Assembly: GCF_019966495.1 (NCBI RefSeq)
Contig: NZ_JAIMIA010000023.1
Coordinates: 1 to 59,431, forward strand
Direction of reading: 5' to 3'
DNA: 59,431 nucleotides
From: Tateyamaria pelophila
Lineage (GTDB): Bacteria; Pseudomonadota; Alphaproteobacteria; Rhodobacterales; Rhodobacteraceae
Shown: piece after piece, positions 17,037 to 25,478 of the stretch
Numbering within the stretch: position 1 is the stretch's first letter
Layout of the letters: every line of letters starts with the position of its first letter
The notes under the pieces: generated by a model
The model's database searches: none
What the model was told of the DNA's origin: nothing
Seen by the model: only the letters and a program-made list of their open reading frames with translations
Program-made: the position numbers and the translations under genes

Positions 17037-17822
17037 ATGCGCATTCTCATCACAAATGACGACGGCATCTCGGCGCCGGGACTGGCCGTACTTACCCAGA
17101 TCGCCAATGAACTGGCCGGACCGGAGGGCGAAGTGTGGACGGTTGCGCCTGCCTTCGAACAATCCGGTGTCGGCCACTGCATCAGCTACACACGGCCGAT
17201 GATGATCCAGCAACTCGAACCCAGACGCTTCGCGGTCGAGGGCAGCCCCGCGGATTGCGTTCTGGCGGGCCTGCATGACGTCTTGCATGACGACAAACCC
17301 GATCTGATTCTGTCCGGCGTGAACCGGGGCAACAATTCTGCCGAGAACGCGCTCTATTCCGGCACCCTCGGCGCGGCCATCGAAGGCGCGCTGCAAGGCG
17401 TGCTCTCCATCGCCATTTCGCAATTCTACGGACCGGAAAATCGCGATCTCGAAAACACTTTTGACGCCTCTGCGGTGCATGGTTTGTCGGTGATTAAGCG
17501 GATAATCGCCGCCACGCCGCCGCCCGGTACGGGCTACCAACTGTTCTACAACGTCAACGTGCCGCCCGTTGCCGCCAAGGACGTCAAGGGCACGCGTGTT
17601 GTCCCTCAAGGTCTGCGCAGCGGCACCGGTTTTCACACCGAGGCCTCAACCTCCCCGACGGGTCGGCAATTCCTCTGGATCAAGGGCGGCAATCAGCAGA
17701 TCCCGACCGCTCCCGGTACCGATGCAGCCGTGAACCTTGAGGGCTATATCTCGGTCACACCGATGCGCGCGGATCTGACAGCCCATGACATGCTCGACCA
17801 GCTTGGCACGATTGCCACATGA
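17037..17822 (+). CDS. surE: 5'/3'-nucleotidase SurE
   Basis: A 261-aa metal-dependent phosphatase acting on nucleoside monophosphates under stress. NDDG at residues 7-10 supplies the metal-binding aspartates; [11 protein letters not shown] and [18 protein letters not shown] are the other family motifs. The stop overlaps the start of pcm by 4 nt, and the surE-pcm-nlpD order is the classical stress/repair cluster known from gammaproteobacteria and shared by this group. Confidence 0.96.
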   Translation: MRILITNDDGISAPGLAVLTQIANELAGPEGEVWTVAPAFEQSGVGHCISYTRPMMIQQLEPRRFAVEGSPADCVLAGLHDVLHDDKPDLILSGVNRGNNSAENALYSGTLGAAIEGALQGVLSIAISQFYGPENRDLENTFDASAVHGLSVIKRIIAATPPPGTGYQLFYNVNVPPVAAKDVKGTRVVPQGLRSGTGFHTEASTSPTGRQFLWIKGGNQQIPTAPGTDAAVNLEGYISVTPMRADLTAHDMLDQLGTIAT

Positions 17823-18466
17823 CCGACGACGATCTCGCCACGCGCAAGATGCAGTTTCTCTATGCGCTGCGCTCCAAGGGGGTGACGGACAAACGCGTGT
17901 TGCAAGCCATGGAAGAGATCGACCGCGGCCCCTTTATTCGTGGGCTTTTTGCGGAACGCGCCTATGAGGACATGCCCCTGCCGATTGCGTGCGGACAAAC
18001 GATCAGCCAGCCCTCCGTGGTGGGACTGATGACGCAGGCGCTCGGCATCACCGCACGCGACAAGGTGCTCGAGGTTGGCACCGGGTCCGGCTATCAGGCG
18101 GCCATTCTGGCCAAACTGGCGCGCCGGGTCTACACCATCGACCGGCACCGCCGCCTTGTGCAAGAGGCCCGCACCATCTTTGACGAACTGGGCCTGCATA
18201 CCATTACCGCCATCATCGGCGACGGTTCATACGGCCTGCCCGATCAGGCCCCCTTTGACCGCATTCTGGTGACCGCCGCCGCCGAAGACCCTCCGGGGCC
18301 TCTGCTCAAACAACTCAAGGTTGGTGGTATCATGGTGCTTCCGGTGGGCCAGTCCGACGCGGTCCAGAGCCTGATCCGGGTCCACAAAACCGAAAGCGGT
18401 CTGGAATATGACGAATTGCGGGACGTACGTTTTGTGCCTTTGCTGGAAGGCTTGGGTAAAGAGTAA
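17819..18466 (+). CDS. pcm: Protein-L-isoaspartate O-methyltransferase
   Basis: A 215-aa SAM-dependent enzyme that starts repair of isoaspartyl residues in aged proteins. [11 protein letters not shown] near residues 83-93 is motif I; the N-terminal [17 protein letters not shown] segment and DRILVTAAA near the middle are diagnostic of the PCMT family. It starts inside the end of surE (ATGA overlap). Confidence 0.96.
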   Translation: MTDDDLATRKMQFLYALRSKGVTDKRVLQAMEEIDRGPFIRGLFAERAYEDMPLPIACGQTISQPSVVGLMTQALGITARDKVLEVGTGSGYQAAILAKLARRVYTIDRHRRLVQEARTIFDELGLHTITAIIGDGSYGLPDQAPFDRILVTAAAEDPPGPLLKQLKVGGIMVLPVGQSDAVQSLIRVHKTESGLEYDELRDVRFVPLLEGLGKE

Positions 18467-18530
18467 AAGTGGTGTAAAATACCCTTCAAACCGGCAACAC
18501 CCCCATTTCAGAGGGGACCGGCAGAGGACG

Positions 18531-19715
18531 ATGCAGATGATCCGGATCAATCATGCGCGGCGCAAGCCGCTTCTTTTGGCCACTTGCGCGCTGCTTGGCG
18601 TCGCGGCTTGCGACCAGCCGCTCGATTTCGACATGCGTGGCGCAGGCGGCGGGTTCTCAACTGCACAGGCGGTTCAGACCGCCACAGCGGACCGGCCGAC
18701 GCCGGACAGCCGTGGTGTGATCTCCTACCCCAGCTATCAGGTTGCCATCGCCAGACGCGGTGACACCATCAATGATGTGGCGACCCGTGTTGGATTGCCT
18801 GCCGCCGAACTGGCAAGCTTCAATGGAATCAGCGAGGGCGTGCCGCTGCGCAGCGGCGAAGTCGTCGCCCTGCCCCGCCGTGTCGCGGAGCCCGCACCCG
18901 GCACCCTTGGCACCGGCTCAATCCAGACATCCCGTGTCGACGTGACAACACTGGCAGGCAACGCGATCGACAATGCACAGCCAACGCCGGTCACGACACC
19001 AACCGCCCCCACGACAACGCCACTGCCCGCCGCGACCGGGCAAGAGCCGGTCCGCCATCAGGTCGAGCGGGGCGAAACCGCCTTTACCATCGCGCGGCTC
19101 TATCAGGTGCCTGCAAAATCATTGGCCGAATGGAACGGCCTGGGCACGGATTACGCCGTGCGCGAAGGTCAGTACCTGCTGATCCCGATCGCGCGCGTCG
19201 CGCCCCCTGCACGCTCGGCCGCGGATGCGCCCCCCGGCACCGGGTCGCCCACGCCGACGCCGCCCAGTTCGATCAAACCGCTGCCCGAAGACGATACCGC
19301 GAACCCACCGGATATTTCCGCGCCCAACACACAGGTCGCAGATGTCGGCCAGACCAGCCGGTCGGCTAAAATGGCCCTGCCCGTGCAAGGCAGCATCATC
19401 CGTGCCTATAGCAAGGGACGTAACGAAGGTATCGACATCAAGGCCGCCCCCGGCGCACCCGTCAAGGCCGCCGCAGACGGCAACGTCGCCGCCATCACGC
19501 AAAGCGCGGATGGGGTGCCCATCATCGTCATCCGCCACGTCGACAATATCCTGACCGTTTATGCCAATGTCGATCAGGTCAAAGTGGCCAAGGGCGACAG
19601 CGTGAAACGGGATGAGGTCATCGCCAGCCTGCGTCCCGACGCAAACGACGCCTATGTGCATTTCGAAGTCCGCGATGGCTTCGACAGCGTCGACCCGGCC
19701 CCGTTCCTCGAGTGA
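18531..19715 (+). CDS. nlpD: NlpD-like lipoprotein: LysM repeats and LytM domain
   Basis: A 394-aa lipoprotein with lipobox VAAC (lipidated Cys near residue 27). Two LysM peptidoglycan-binding repeats lie at about 68-115 and 174-219, then a low-complexity Pro/Thr linker, and a LytM/M23 domain at about 282-394. The M23 zinc ligands are missing: GIDIKAAPG is preceded by Arg-Asn where His is usual, and YANVDQV replaces YAH. As with E. coli NlpD, the domain is therefore probably an activator of cell-wall amidases at division and not itself a peptidase. AGAGGA precedes the ATG. Confidence 0.88.
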   Translation: MQMIRINHARRKPLLLATCALLGVAACDQPLDFDMRGAGGGFSTAQAVQTATADRPTPDSRGVISYPSYQVAIARRGDTINDVATRVGLPAAELASFNGISEGVPLRSGEVVALPRRVAEPAPGTLGTGSIQTSRVDVTTLAGNAIDNAQPTPVTTPTAPTTTPLPAATGQEPVRHQVERGETAFTIARLYQVPAKSLAEWNGLGTDYAVREGQYLLIPIARVAPPARSAADAPPGTGSPTPTPPSSIKPLPEDDTANPPDISAPNTQVADVGQTSRSAKMALPVQGSIIRAYSKGRNEGIDIKAAPGAPVKAAADGNVAAITQSADGVPIIVIRHVDNILTVYANVDQVKVAKGDSVKRDEVIASLRPDANDAYVHFEVRDGFDSVDPAPFLE

Positions 19716-19793
19716 TGGACTGACCTGCCAGAATTCATGGCCAATGGCCGCTGACATCTAGCAAATGAATGAAATTTCACGGGCGTGAACCCA

Positions 19794-19818
19794 ACGCAGC
19801 ATTCAGTCGGTGCTGCGT
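19794..19818. terminator. Hairpin between convergent nlpD and DUF815 genes
   Basis: ACGCAGCA (19794-19801) and TGCTGCGT (19811-19818) form a perfect 8-bp stem around a 9-nt loop, in the 120-bp gap where the two transcripts converge. There is no clear T-tract on either side, so it would be a weak intrinsic terminator at best. Confidence 0.4.
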
Positions 19819-19836
19819 GATCGCGCAGGCTTCGGC

Positions 19837-20706
19837 CTACAGGCGGACGCCGCGCCGCCCGGCCAGATCACAGAAATATTGCCATGCCACACGGCCCGAC
19901 CGCGACCCGCGCGTGGCCTGCCATTCAATCGCCTCGGCCCAGAGCGTGTCGTCGTCGATCTCGACGCCGTACGCGCCGCAATAGCCGCGAATCATCGCCA
20001 GGTACTGATCCTGATCGCAGGCGTGAAAGCCCAGCCACAGTCCGAACCGATCCGACAAAGACACTTTTTCTTCAACCGCCTCGCTGGGATTGATCGCCGA
20101 TCCCCGCTCATTCTCGATCATGTCACGCGGCATCAGGTGACGCCGGTTCGACGTGGCGTACAGAATCACATTGTCCGGCCGCCCTTCGATCCCGCCGTCC
20201 AGCACCGCCTTGAGGGATTTGTAATGCTGGTCATCATGGCTGAACGACAGGTCGTCGCAATACAGAACAAAACGCGCCGTCTCCGCCTGCCGCAAGACAT
20301 TCAGCAAACGGCCGACGGACGGTAGGTCTTCGCGGTGCAATTCCACGATCTTCAACTCAGGGAATTCAGAATGAAGCGCGCCGTGTATCGCCTTGACAAG
20401 GCTTGATTTCCCCATGCCCCGGGCGCCCCAAAGCAAGGCGTTGTTCGCCGCGAGGCCTTGAGCAAACTGGCGGGTGTTCGCCAGCAACGTATCGCGCGAC
20501 CGCTCCACCCCAAGCAACAACTCCAGCGGCACGCGGGCGACATGGGTCACCGGCTCCAAGCGATCCGGCCCGGTCTGCCAGACAAAGGCCCCCGCCGCGT
20601 CGAAATCCGGTGCGGCCAGCGGTGCCGGGGACATCCGCTCCAGCGCCGCGGCGATGCGGTCCATCGGGTCGTCATTCATCGTTGTGTGCTCCGACATTAC
20701 GTTCAT
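19837..20706 (-). CDS. DUF815 AAA-type ATPase
   Basis: A 289-aa P-loop protein. GARGMGKS at about residues 94-101 is Walker A and VLYCDDLSF near 147-155 Walker B; YATSNRRHLMPR is the sensor region. These match DUF815, a family of uncharacterised AAA-like ATPases widespread in proteobacteria. Its ATG overlaps the tatC stop by 4 nt, so it is the last gene of the tat operon and is co-expressed with the Tat translocase. A role in Tat function is only suggested by this arrangement. Confidence 0.8.
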   Translation of the reverse strand: MNVMSEHTTMNDDPMDRIAAALERMSPAPLAAPDFDAAGAFVWQTGPDRLEPVTHVARVPLELLLGVERSRDTLLANTRQFAQGLAANNALLWGARGMGKSSLVKAIHGALHSEFPELKIVELHREDLPSVGRLLNVLRQAETARFVLYCDDLSFSHDDQHYKSLKAVLDGGIEGRPDNVILYATSNRRHLMPRDMIENERGSAINPSEAVEEKVSLSDRFGLWLGFHACDQDQYLAMIRGYCGAYGVEIDDDTLWAEAIEWQATRGSRSGRVAWQYFCDLAGRRGVRL

Positions 20707-21635
20707 TTCGCGTCATCTTCCGGCACATCGCCCAGATCGTCCTCGTCGTCATAATAACCTTCGGCGCGCAGCTTGGCTTCGCGTTTGGCTTCCACCCGGC
20801 GCACGAGGAAAATCGAAACCTCGTACAGGCCGTAGACAACGACAAACAAAATCCCTTGGGTGATCACATCCGGCGGCGTGACCAAAGCGGCCAGGACCAG
20901 AATGCCAACGACGGCATATTTGCGCACATTGCCAAGACCTTCGGCACTGACCAACCCGGCCTTGCCCATCAGTGTCAGCAGCACGGGCAGTTGGAAACAC
21001 AAGCCAAAGGCCATGATGAACTTCAGCGTGATATCAAGGCTTTCGTTCACCTTGCCAAAGAAGGTGATGCGGATGCCTTCATCGGTGACGGGGATCGCAG
21101 CCTCTTCCAGAACCGGCACATCGAGGCCGGGAACGTCGGTCGTCACGAATCCGCTCATGATGTCCGCGATGATCGACGGCACATCGGCAAAGCCCAGAAA
21201 GAACGCCATCGCCAGCGGCGTCACGACGAAATGTGCAAAGGACGCGCCCAGAAAAAACATGATCGGCGAGGCGATCATGAACGGCAAAAACGCGTTCTTT
21301 TCCTGTTTATACAGCCCCGGCGCCACAAAGCGCCACAGCTGGAACCCGATCACCGGAAAGGCCAGCGCAAAGCCAAAGACCATCGAGATGCGGAACAAGG
21401 TGAACAGATATTCCTGCGGGCTGGTATACTGCATCGTCGGCGACGGGTCGCCCAGATCGCGCAGCGTCGCCTCGATCGGTTCCAGCAGAAATTGCAGGAT
21501 CGGCTCGGCCACCACAAACGCCAGAATGATGCCCACAAGAAAGGCCAGCACCGCCCGGATAAGGCGGGTGCGCAGCTCGGCCAGATGTTCGATCAGCGGC
21601 GCTGTGCTGTCGTCCACGTCTTCGGTTTGGCTCAT
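20703..21635 (-). CDS. tatC: Sec-independent protein translocase TatC
   Basis: A 310-aa polytopic membrane protein with six hydrophobic segments, the receptor for twin-arginine signal peptides. LIEHLAELRTRLIRA at the N-terminus and FALAFPVIGFQLWRF in the middle are family hallmarks. A charged C-terminal tail (KREAKLRAEGYYDDEDDLG) is longer than in E. coli, as in other roseobacters. It follows tatB with a 1-nt gap and overlaps the DUF815 gene. Confidence 0.95.
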   Translation of the reverse strand: MSQTEDVDDSTAPLIEHLAELRTRLIRAVLAFLVGIILAFVVAEPILQFLLEPIEATLRDLGDPSPTMQYTSPQEYLFTLFRISMVFGFALAFPVIGFQLWRFVAPGLYKQEKNAFLPFMIASPIMFFLGASFAHFVVTPLAMAFFLGFADVPSIIADIMSGFVTTDVPGLDVPVLEEAAIPVTDEGIRITFFGKVNESLDITLKFIMAFGLCFQLPVLLTLMGKAGLVSAEGLGNVRKYAVVGILVLAALVTPPDVITQGILFVVVYGLYEVSIFLVRRVEAKREAKLRAEGYYDDEDDLGDVPEDDAK

Positions 21636-21636
21636 G

Positions 21637-22104
21637 TCAGCTTTCTTTGGGGGGCTCTGGGGCGAGTTCCGCCTCGTATTTCTCCGCCCGCTTCAGGGCC
21701 TCTTCGGCCTCGCGGACCTTGCGTTCGGCCGCCGCACGTGCAGTGGCTGCATGGATTTTCTTCGCGCTTTCGGCACGTTCGGCCTTTTGGGCGGCCAACT
21801 TACCGGTCTCGCTTTCGGGGTCCAGATCGGCCAGCGAAGACGTGATGTCCTTGGCCGCGTCCTTGACGCCGTCCATCGCCGATCCGACAGGGTTTGCCGC
21901 CGATCTTATCGTTTTCTGGATATCCTTGACGCCGACATCATCCGCCGCCTGATTCATGGCCGACGAAAATTCGCGCGCCATGCCCTTGGCCTTGCCGACA
22001 AACTGGCCGACATTGCGAAACAGTACGGGCAGGTCCTTCGGGCCGACGACAATCAGCGCCACAATCCCAATGACCAGCAACTCGGTCCAGCCGAGATCGA
22101 GCAT
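21637..22104 (-). CDS. tatB: Sec-independent protein translocase TatB
   Basis: A 155-aa protein with one N-terminal membrane helix ([19 protein letters not shown]) carrying the acidic residue after the third Leu position typical of TatB, then a long amphipathic and coiled-coil region rich in Ala, Glu and Lys. It joins TatC to bind substrates. The length is normal for the family and the gene sits between tatA and tatC with 1-3 nt gaps. Confidence 0.93.
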   Translation of the reverse strand: MLDLGWTELLVIGIVALIVVGPKDLPVLFRNVGQFVGKAKGMAREFSSAMNQAADDVGVKDIQKTIRSAANPVGSAMDGVKDAAKDITSSLADLDPESETGKLAAQKAERAESAKKIHAATARAAAERKVREAEEALKRAEKYEAELAPEPPKES

Positions 22105-22107
22105 GGG

Positions 22108-22326
22108 TTAAGCCTTGTCTTTTTCGGTCTCGGGCGTGACGTCTTTCAACTCGTCCGAAGCAACGCTGTCAGACAGCTCATCCTGCCCTTCCTTGACGCC
22201 CTTCTTGAAGCTGGTGATGCCCTTGCCCACTTCGCCCATCAGGCTCGCGATCTTGCCCCGTCCAAAGAGCACAAGAACCACAACGGCGATCAGCAGGATG
22301 CCCGGCAGGCCAATATTGTTCAACAT
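22108..22326 (-). CDS. tatA: Sec-independent protein translocase TatA
   Basis: A 72-aa pore-forming subunit of the Tat pathway: a single N-terminal helix ([16 protein letters not shown]) followed by the FGRGKI hinge and an amphipathic helix, then an acidic tail. It is the first gene of tatA-tatB-tatC-DUF815. The gap upstream (22327-22632) is shared with a divergent regulator gene. Confidence 0.95.
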   Translation of the reverse strand: MLNNIGLPGILLIAVVVLVLFGRGKIASLMGEVGKGITSFKKGVKEGQDELSDSVASDELKDVTPETEKDKA

Positions 22327-22462
22327 AGTCTATCTCCCTCAGTGGCGGGAGAGTGCCCGCCTGTCACCGAGTGTTCTACGCTTGTGCTGCGGGTGCGAAA
22401 AGACCGATGCGCCCTCTTGAGCGTGTCTTTCCGGTTCTGAATACGAAAAAAATGACTGGCCA

Positions 22463-22496
22463 CGCACCAACTGACAAGTTAATGTCAGTTGGTGCG
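22463..22496. promoter_or_regulatory. 14-bp perfect palindrome, candidate operator
   Basis: CGCACCAACTGACA (22463-22476) and its exact reverse complement (22483-22496) flank AGTTAA. It is the only conspicuous structure in the 306-bp gap (22327-22632) between divergent tatA and the WYL regulator and lies nearly midway, 136 bp from each start. The inner TGACA-N6-TGTCA resembles TGACA-N5-TGTCA at 28972-28986. Autoregulation by the WYL protein is an inference; nothing else is evident in the gap. Confidence 0.6.
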
Positions 22497-22632
22497 ACCC
22501 AAACCTGCACTGTCACGTTTGAGGGCCAATACTCGGCTTACTTGCGCCCAGTCACACATAGGCTCGCACCCGATGTTGCGGCCATGATCGCCGCACCAAA
22601 CGGACTGCCGCAACACGCAAAGGTAGGGTGAC

Positions 22633-23304
22633 ATGCGCCGCACCGATCGCCTTTTTGACATCATGCAAATTCTGCGCGACGGGCAATTGCATCGTGCGCA
22701 GGACATGGCGCAGGCCTTGAACGTATCAGTGCGCACGCTCTACCGCGACATGGACACTTTGGTGGCCTCCGGCGTGCCGGTCCAAGGCGCGCGCGGCGTC
22801 GGCTACCGGATCACCCAGGCGATCAGCCTGCCACCCCTCACGCTCACGCCCGAAGAACTCGAAGCGCTCAACCTAGGCATGGCCATCGTGGCCGAAGCCG
22901 CCGATGACACGCTCCGGGCCGCCGCCACGTCTCTGGCCGACAAGATCGATGCCGTCCTGCCCGAACGCGGCATCGCGGATGCGGACAAATGGAAATTCGC
23001 CGTCTACCCCTTCGCCGACGTGGTGCGCGGATTCTCCCAAATGCCGACCCTGCGCGCGGCCATCCGCGCCAAGCAGAAACTGAAACTCACCTATCATTCC
23101 AAAGGCGACACGATCACCAGCCGCACGATCCGCCCCCTGCACATGGAATATTGGGGGCGCGTCTGGACCCTCACCGCATGGTGCGAGTTGCGCCAGGCCT
23201 TCCGCGTCTTCCGCGTGGACCTGATCCAGTCCGCCGAAGCGCTGCCCGAAATGTTCATTGATGAGCCCGGCAAAAGCCTCAGTGACTACGACCCGAACCT
23301 GTGA
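22633..23304 (+). CDS. WYL-domain transcriptional regulator (YafY/DeoR-like HTH)
   Basis: A 223-aa regulator. Residues 1-60 form a winged helix-turn-helix of the HTH_11 type (RRTDRLFDIMQILRDG, then SVRTLYRDMDTL). The C-terminal part, about 135-205, is a WYL ligand-sensing domain (LTYHSKGDTITSRTIRPLHM, with a Tyr-Trp-Gly turn). Such regulators can bind small ligands or nucleic acids and act as activators or repressors. It is divergent from tatABC, and a 14-bp palindrome upstream is its likely site. Confidence 0.88.
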   Translation: MRRTDRLFDIMQILRDGQLHRAQDMAQALNVSVRTLYRDMDTLVASGVPVQGARGVGYRITQAISLPPLTLTPEELEALNLGMAIVAEAADDTLRAAATSLADKIDAVLPERGIADADKWKFAVYPFADVVRGFSQMPTLRAAIRAKQKLKLTYHSKGDTITSRTIRPLHMEYWGRVWTLTAWCELRQAFRVFRVDLIQSAEALPEMFIDEPGKSLSDYDPNL

Positions 23305-23311
23305 GGCATAT

Positions 23312-23359
23312 GGGTCGGCGGGCGGGCGCCTTTTGCGCCTGCGCAAAACAGTCCCGCAC
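23312..23359. repeat. Hairpin repeat, copy A
   Basis: It begins GGGTCGGCGGGCGGGCGC and ends AAAACAGTCCCGCAC, with stem TTTTGCGC/GCGCAAAA (2-nt loop) between. It lies between the converging WYL and Lin0512 genes and may terminate either transcript. Copy B at 25423-25473 shares the flanks but has a different, still fully paired stem. Confidence 0.75.
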
Positions 23360-23390
23360 GACGCACAACGCACAACGCGTGACAAACACG

Positions 23391-23726
23391 TTACCGCACC
23401 GGTAAAAATACCTCTAACGCAGCCGCAGCCATCACGGCCACATCACCCGCCACAGGCACATCCAGACCGCCCTTTTCGACAAGCACCTCGACAGATCCAT
23501 AGGGCAGTAATGCCGCGATCACAGCCACATCCACCGCCTCCGGACGCGGCACCCCGATATGCACGACAACACGCATGATATCACGGGGCAGATCCAGAGT
23601 TCCGAAAATCGGCAAGGACGCGCCCTGCAAGGCCTGCTCCACCGCCCGGCGGGCCGCCTTGGTGTCGTCGCGGCCATGCAGATCGACGCCCTGCGCCATT
23701 TCGATGATGATACGCTGTTCGGTCAT
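23391..23726 (-). CDS. Lin0512-family protein, second copy
   Basis: A 111-aa protein of the Lin0512 family (function unknown), paralogous to its upstream neighbour: both share RPEAVDVA, then PYG and, about 10 residues on, GGLDV. The ATG overlaps the stop of the first copy by 4 nt, so the pair is translated in tandem. Family members appear to be small oligomeric alpha-beta domains; no catalytic residue can be named. It is the last gene of an operon that begins with an ABC ATPase. Confidence 0.7.
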   Translation of the reverse strand: MTEQRIIIEMAQGVDLHGRDDTKAARRAVEQALQGASLPIFGTLDLPRDIMRVVVHIGVPRPEAVDVAVIAALLPYGSVEVLVEKGGLDVPVAGDVAVMAAAALEVFLPVR

Positions 23727-24067
23727 GACGGCACATCCACGGATACGATCAGGGCCGCCTGCGCCATCACCGTCGGATGGCCGACACCGTCCGGACGGGC
23801 CACGTCCAGCCCGCCCTGCTCAACGACAAAGGTCACCTGACCATAAGGAAACACGTCCGCCAACGCGGCCACATCCACCGCCTCGGGCCGTGCGCAGCCA
23901 ATACGGACGCCGATGCGCATCGCATCTTTGCCCACCCCCATATACTCCGAGAGATTGATCGAATTGCGCCACAAGGCCGCCCGGATCGCACGTGCTGCCG
24001 CCTCCGTATAGTCACCGCGGCGCAGGGATGTCCCCATGCCAAACTCCACAATCATCGGGCCACTCAT
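23723..24067 (-). CDS. Lin0512-family protein, first copy
   Basis: A 114-aa member of the Lin0512 family. MIVEFGMGTSLRRGDYTEAA at the start and RIGCARPEAVDVA in the middle are the recognisable parts. I placed the start at 24067, where ATGA overlaps the stop of the ABC ATPase gene; a longer reading frame upstream is only a shadow. The tight coupling to the ATPase and to a second paralogue suggests that the two small proteins act together, perhaps as a heteromer. Confidence 0.7.
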   Translation of the reverse strand: MSGPMIVEFGMGTSLRRGDYTEAAARAIRAALWRNSINLSEYMGVGKDAMRIGVRIGCARPEAVDVAALADVFPYGQVTFVVEQGGLDVARPDGVGHPTVMAQAALIVSVDVPS

Positions 24068-25149
24068 GCGCGCGCCTCCGCTGGAAATACAAAACACTTG
24101 TCGCGCCGGATGCGCAGCCACATGGCCGTCCCCATCTGCGGCAGGAACACCCCCGGCACGGTCACCTTCATTACCGACCCGTCATGGCTCAGACGAAACT
24201 CCACAAGGCTCTCGTTGCCCATGAAGCGGGCACGGATGACCTCGGCCCGGGCGGCCGTCCCTTCGGCCGCCGTGGGCCCAGGCCCGACACCGGCACGGTC
24301 GAAATCGATGCGCACATGCTGGGGCCGGAAAACAATATCGACCGCCGTGCCATCCGGGACGCCCGGCGCGAGGAAACGGCCAAAAGGCGTCATGGCCAAC
24401 GCCCCCTGAACCGTCGCACGCAACCTGTTGGCGTCACTGAAAAACGCCACCGATGCCCGATCAACCGGTCGGGTGTAAACGTTGTAGGGTGCACCCCGCT
24501 GCACGATCTTGCCGTCGCGCATCAACGCGATTTCGTCGGCCATGCGCATCGCCTCATCCGGCTCATGGGTCACCAGCAAAACGCCGGTGTCTTCTTGCTT
24601 GAGAATCGCCAGCGTTTCGTCGCGGATGCCATCCCTGAGACGGTTATCAAGGCCAGAAAACGGCTCGTCCATCAGCATGATCCTTGGACGGGGGGCCAAA
24701 GCACGTGCCAGGGCCACGCGCTGCTGTTCACCGCCCGAGAGTTGATGCGGATACATATCGATAAAGCGGCTCATGTGAACGCGCTCCAGCATTTCCGTGA
24801 CACGGGCACGACGCGCGTCTTTCGACCCGGACAGGCCGTAGGCCACATTGCCGGCCACGCTCAAATGCGGAAACAGGGCGAAATCCTGAAACATCAGACC
24901 AATTTCGCGACGCTCCGGTGGGATTCGAAAAACGGTGTCGCAAATCAAACTGCCATCGACGTAAATCTCGCCAGAATCCTGCATTTCGACACCGGCGATC
25001 ATCCGCAATGTCGTGGATTTACCGCATCCGGACGGACCCAGAAGGCAGGTGACCTGCCCCGGTTGGATACTCAGACTCACACCGTCGACCACGGTGCGCC
25101 CACCAAAGCTGCGCATGAGGTTTCGAATTTCCAGACGCGGTGCTGTCAC
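24064..25149 (-). CDS. FbpC/PotA-type ABC transporter ATPase
   Basis: A 361-aa ATP-binding subunit: Walker A GPSGCGKST (38-46), signature LSGGEQ (137-142), Walker B IMLMDEPFSGLD (157-168), and a C-terminal TOBE-like regulatory region from about 250. The closest match by eye is the ferric-iron/spermidine importer group. No permease or binding protein lies beside it, so it must work with partners encoded elsewhere or in a non-transport role. The start is GTG with GGGA upstream, part of a hairpin at 25158-25178. It overlaps the first Lin0512 gene by 4 nt. Confidence 0.88.
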   Translation of the reverse strand: MTAPRLEIRNLMRSFGGRTVVDGVSLSIQPGQVTCLLGPSGCGKSTTLRMIAGVEMQDSGEIYVDGSLICDTVFRIPPERREIGLMFQDFALFPHLSVAGNVAYGLSGSKDARRARVTEMLERVHMSRFIDMYPHQLSGGEQQRVALARALAPRPRIMLMDEPFSGLDNRLRDGIRDETLAILKQEDTGVLLVTHEPDEAMRMADEIALMRDGKIVQRGAPYNVYTRPVDRASVAFFSDANRLRATVQGALAMTPFGRFLAPGVPDGTAVDIVFRPQHVRIDFDRAGVGPGPTAAEGTAARAEVIRARFMGNESLVEFRLSHDGSVMKVTVPGVFLPQMGTAMWLRIRRDKCFVFPAEARA

Positions 25150-25157
25150 TGACGCAT

Positions 25158-25178
25158 TCCCGATTAAAACAGTCGGGA
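25158..25178 (-). promoter_or_regulatory. Hairpin covering the ABC ATPase ribosome binding site
   Basis: TCCCGA and TCGGGA pair perfectly around a 9-nt loop just before the GTG start at 25149; the arm nearer the start codon contains GGGA, the only Shine-Dalgarno candidate. Translation could be limited by this structure. Confidence 0.4.
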
Positions 25179-25336
25179 GGTATCAGGCTGGTCGCGAACC
25201 CGCAAGCGTTCGCAGACGGCCAAGCCCCGGATCAGGCACGGAAATGCACGCAGAACGAACCACGCTGTTGACTGCGCAAGTGCGATTGCACCAAGGTGCC
25301 GACCTACTTTAAGGCGACTCACTCCTGCCAACCATC

Positions 25337-25361
25337 GAAGATTTTTCTCCGAAAAATCTTC
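25337..25361. terminator. AT-rich hairpin between alkC-like and ABC ATPase genes
   Basis: GAAGATTTTTC and GAAAAATCTTC form a perfect 11-bp stem with a 3-nt loop. It lies in the 329-bp gap 25150-25478, together with the hairpin repeat copy B; no gene is seen in that gap. It is downstream of the alkC-like gene and upstream of the ABC operon (both minus strand), so it may help end the first transcript. Confidence 0.5.
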
Positions 25362-25422
25362 ACCCCCTCACGCTTACGAATACCCGAAAATGCGCCCATT
25401 GCGCGAGGGACACGCCTCCCAA

Positions 25423-25473
25423 GGGTCGGTGGGCGGGCGCATTTTGGCCCCCCGGGCCAAAACAGTGCCGCAC
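25423..25473. repeat. Hairpin repeat, copy B
   Basis: The flanks match copy A (GGGTCGGTGGGCGGGCGC and AAAACAGTGCCGCAC), but the stem is TTTTGGCCC/GGGCCAAAA with a CCC loop. It ends a few bases from the stop of the alkC-like gene. Pairing is kept although the bases differ, which points to selection on the structure. Confidence 0.75.
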
Positions 25474-25478
25474 AGCGA

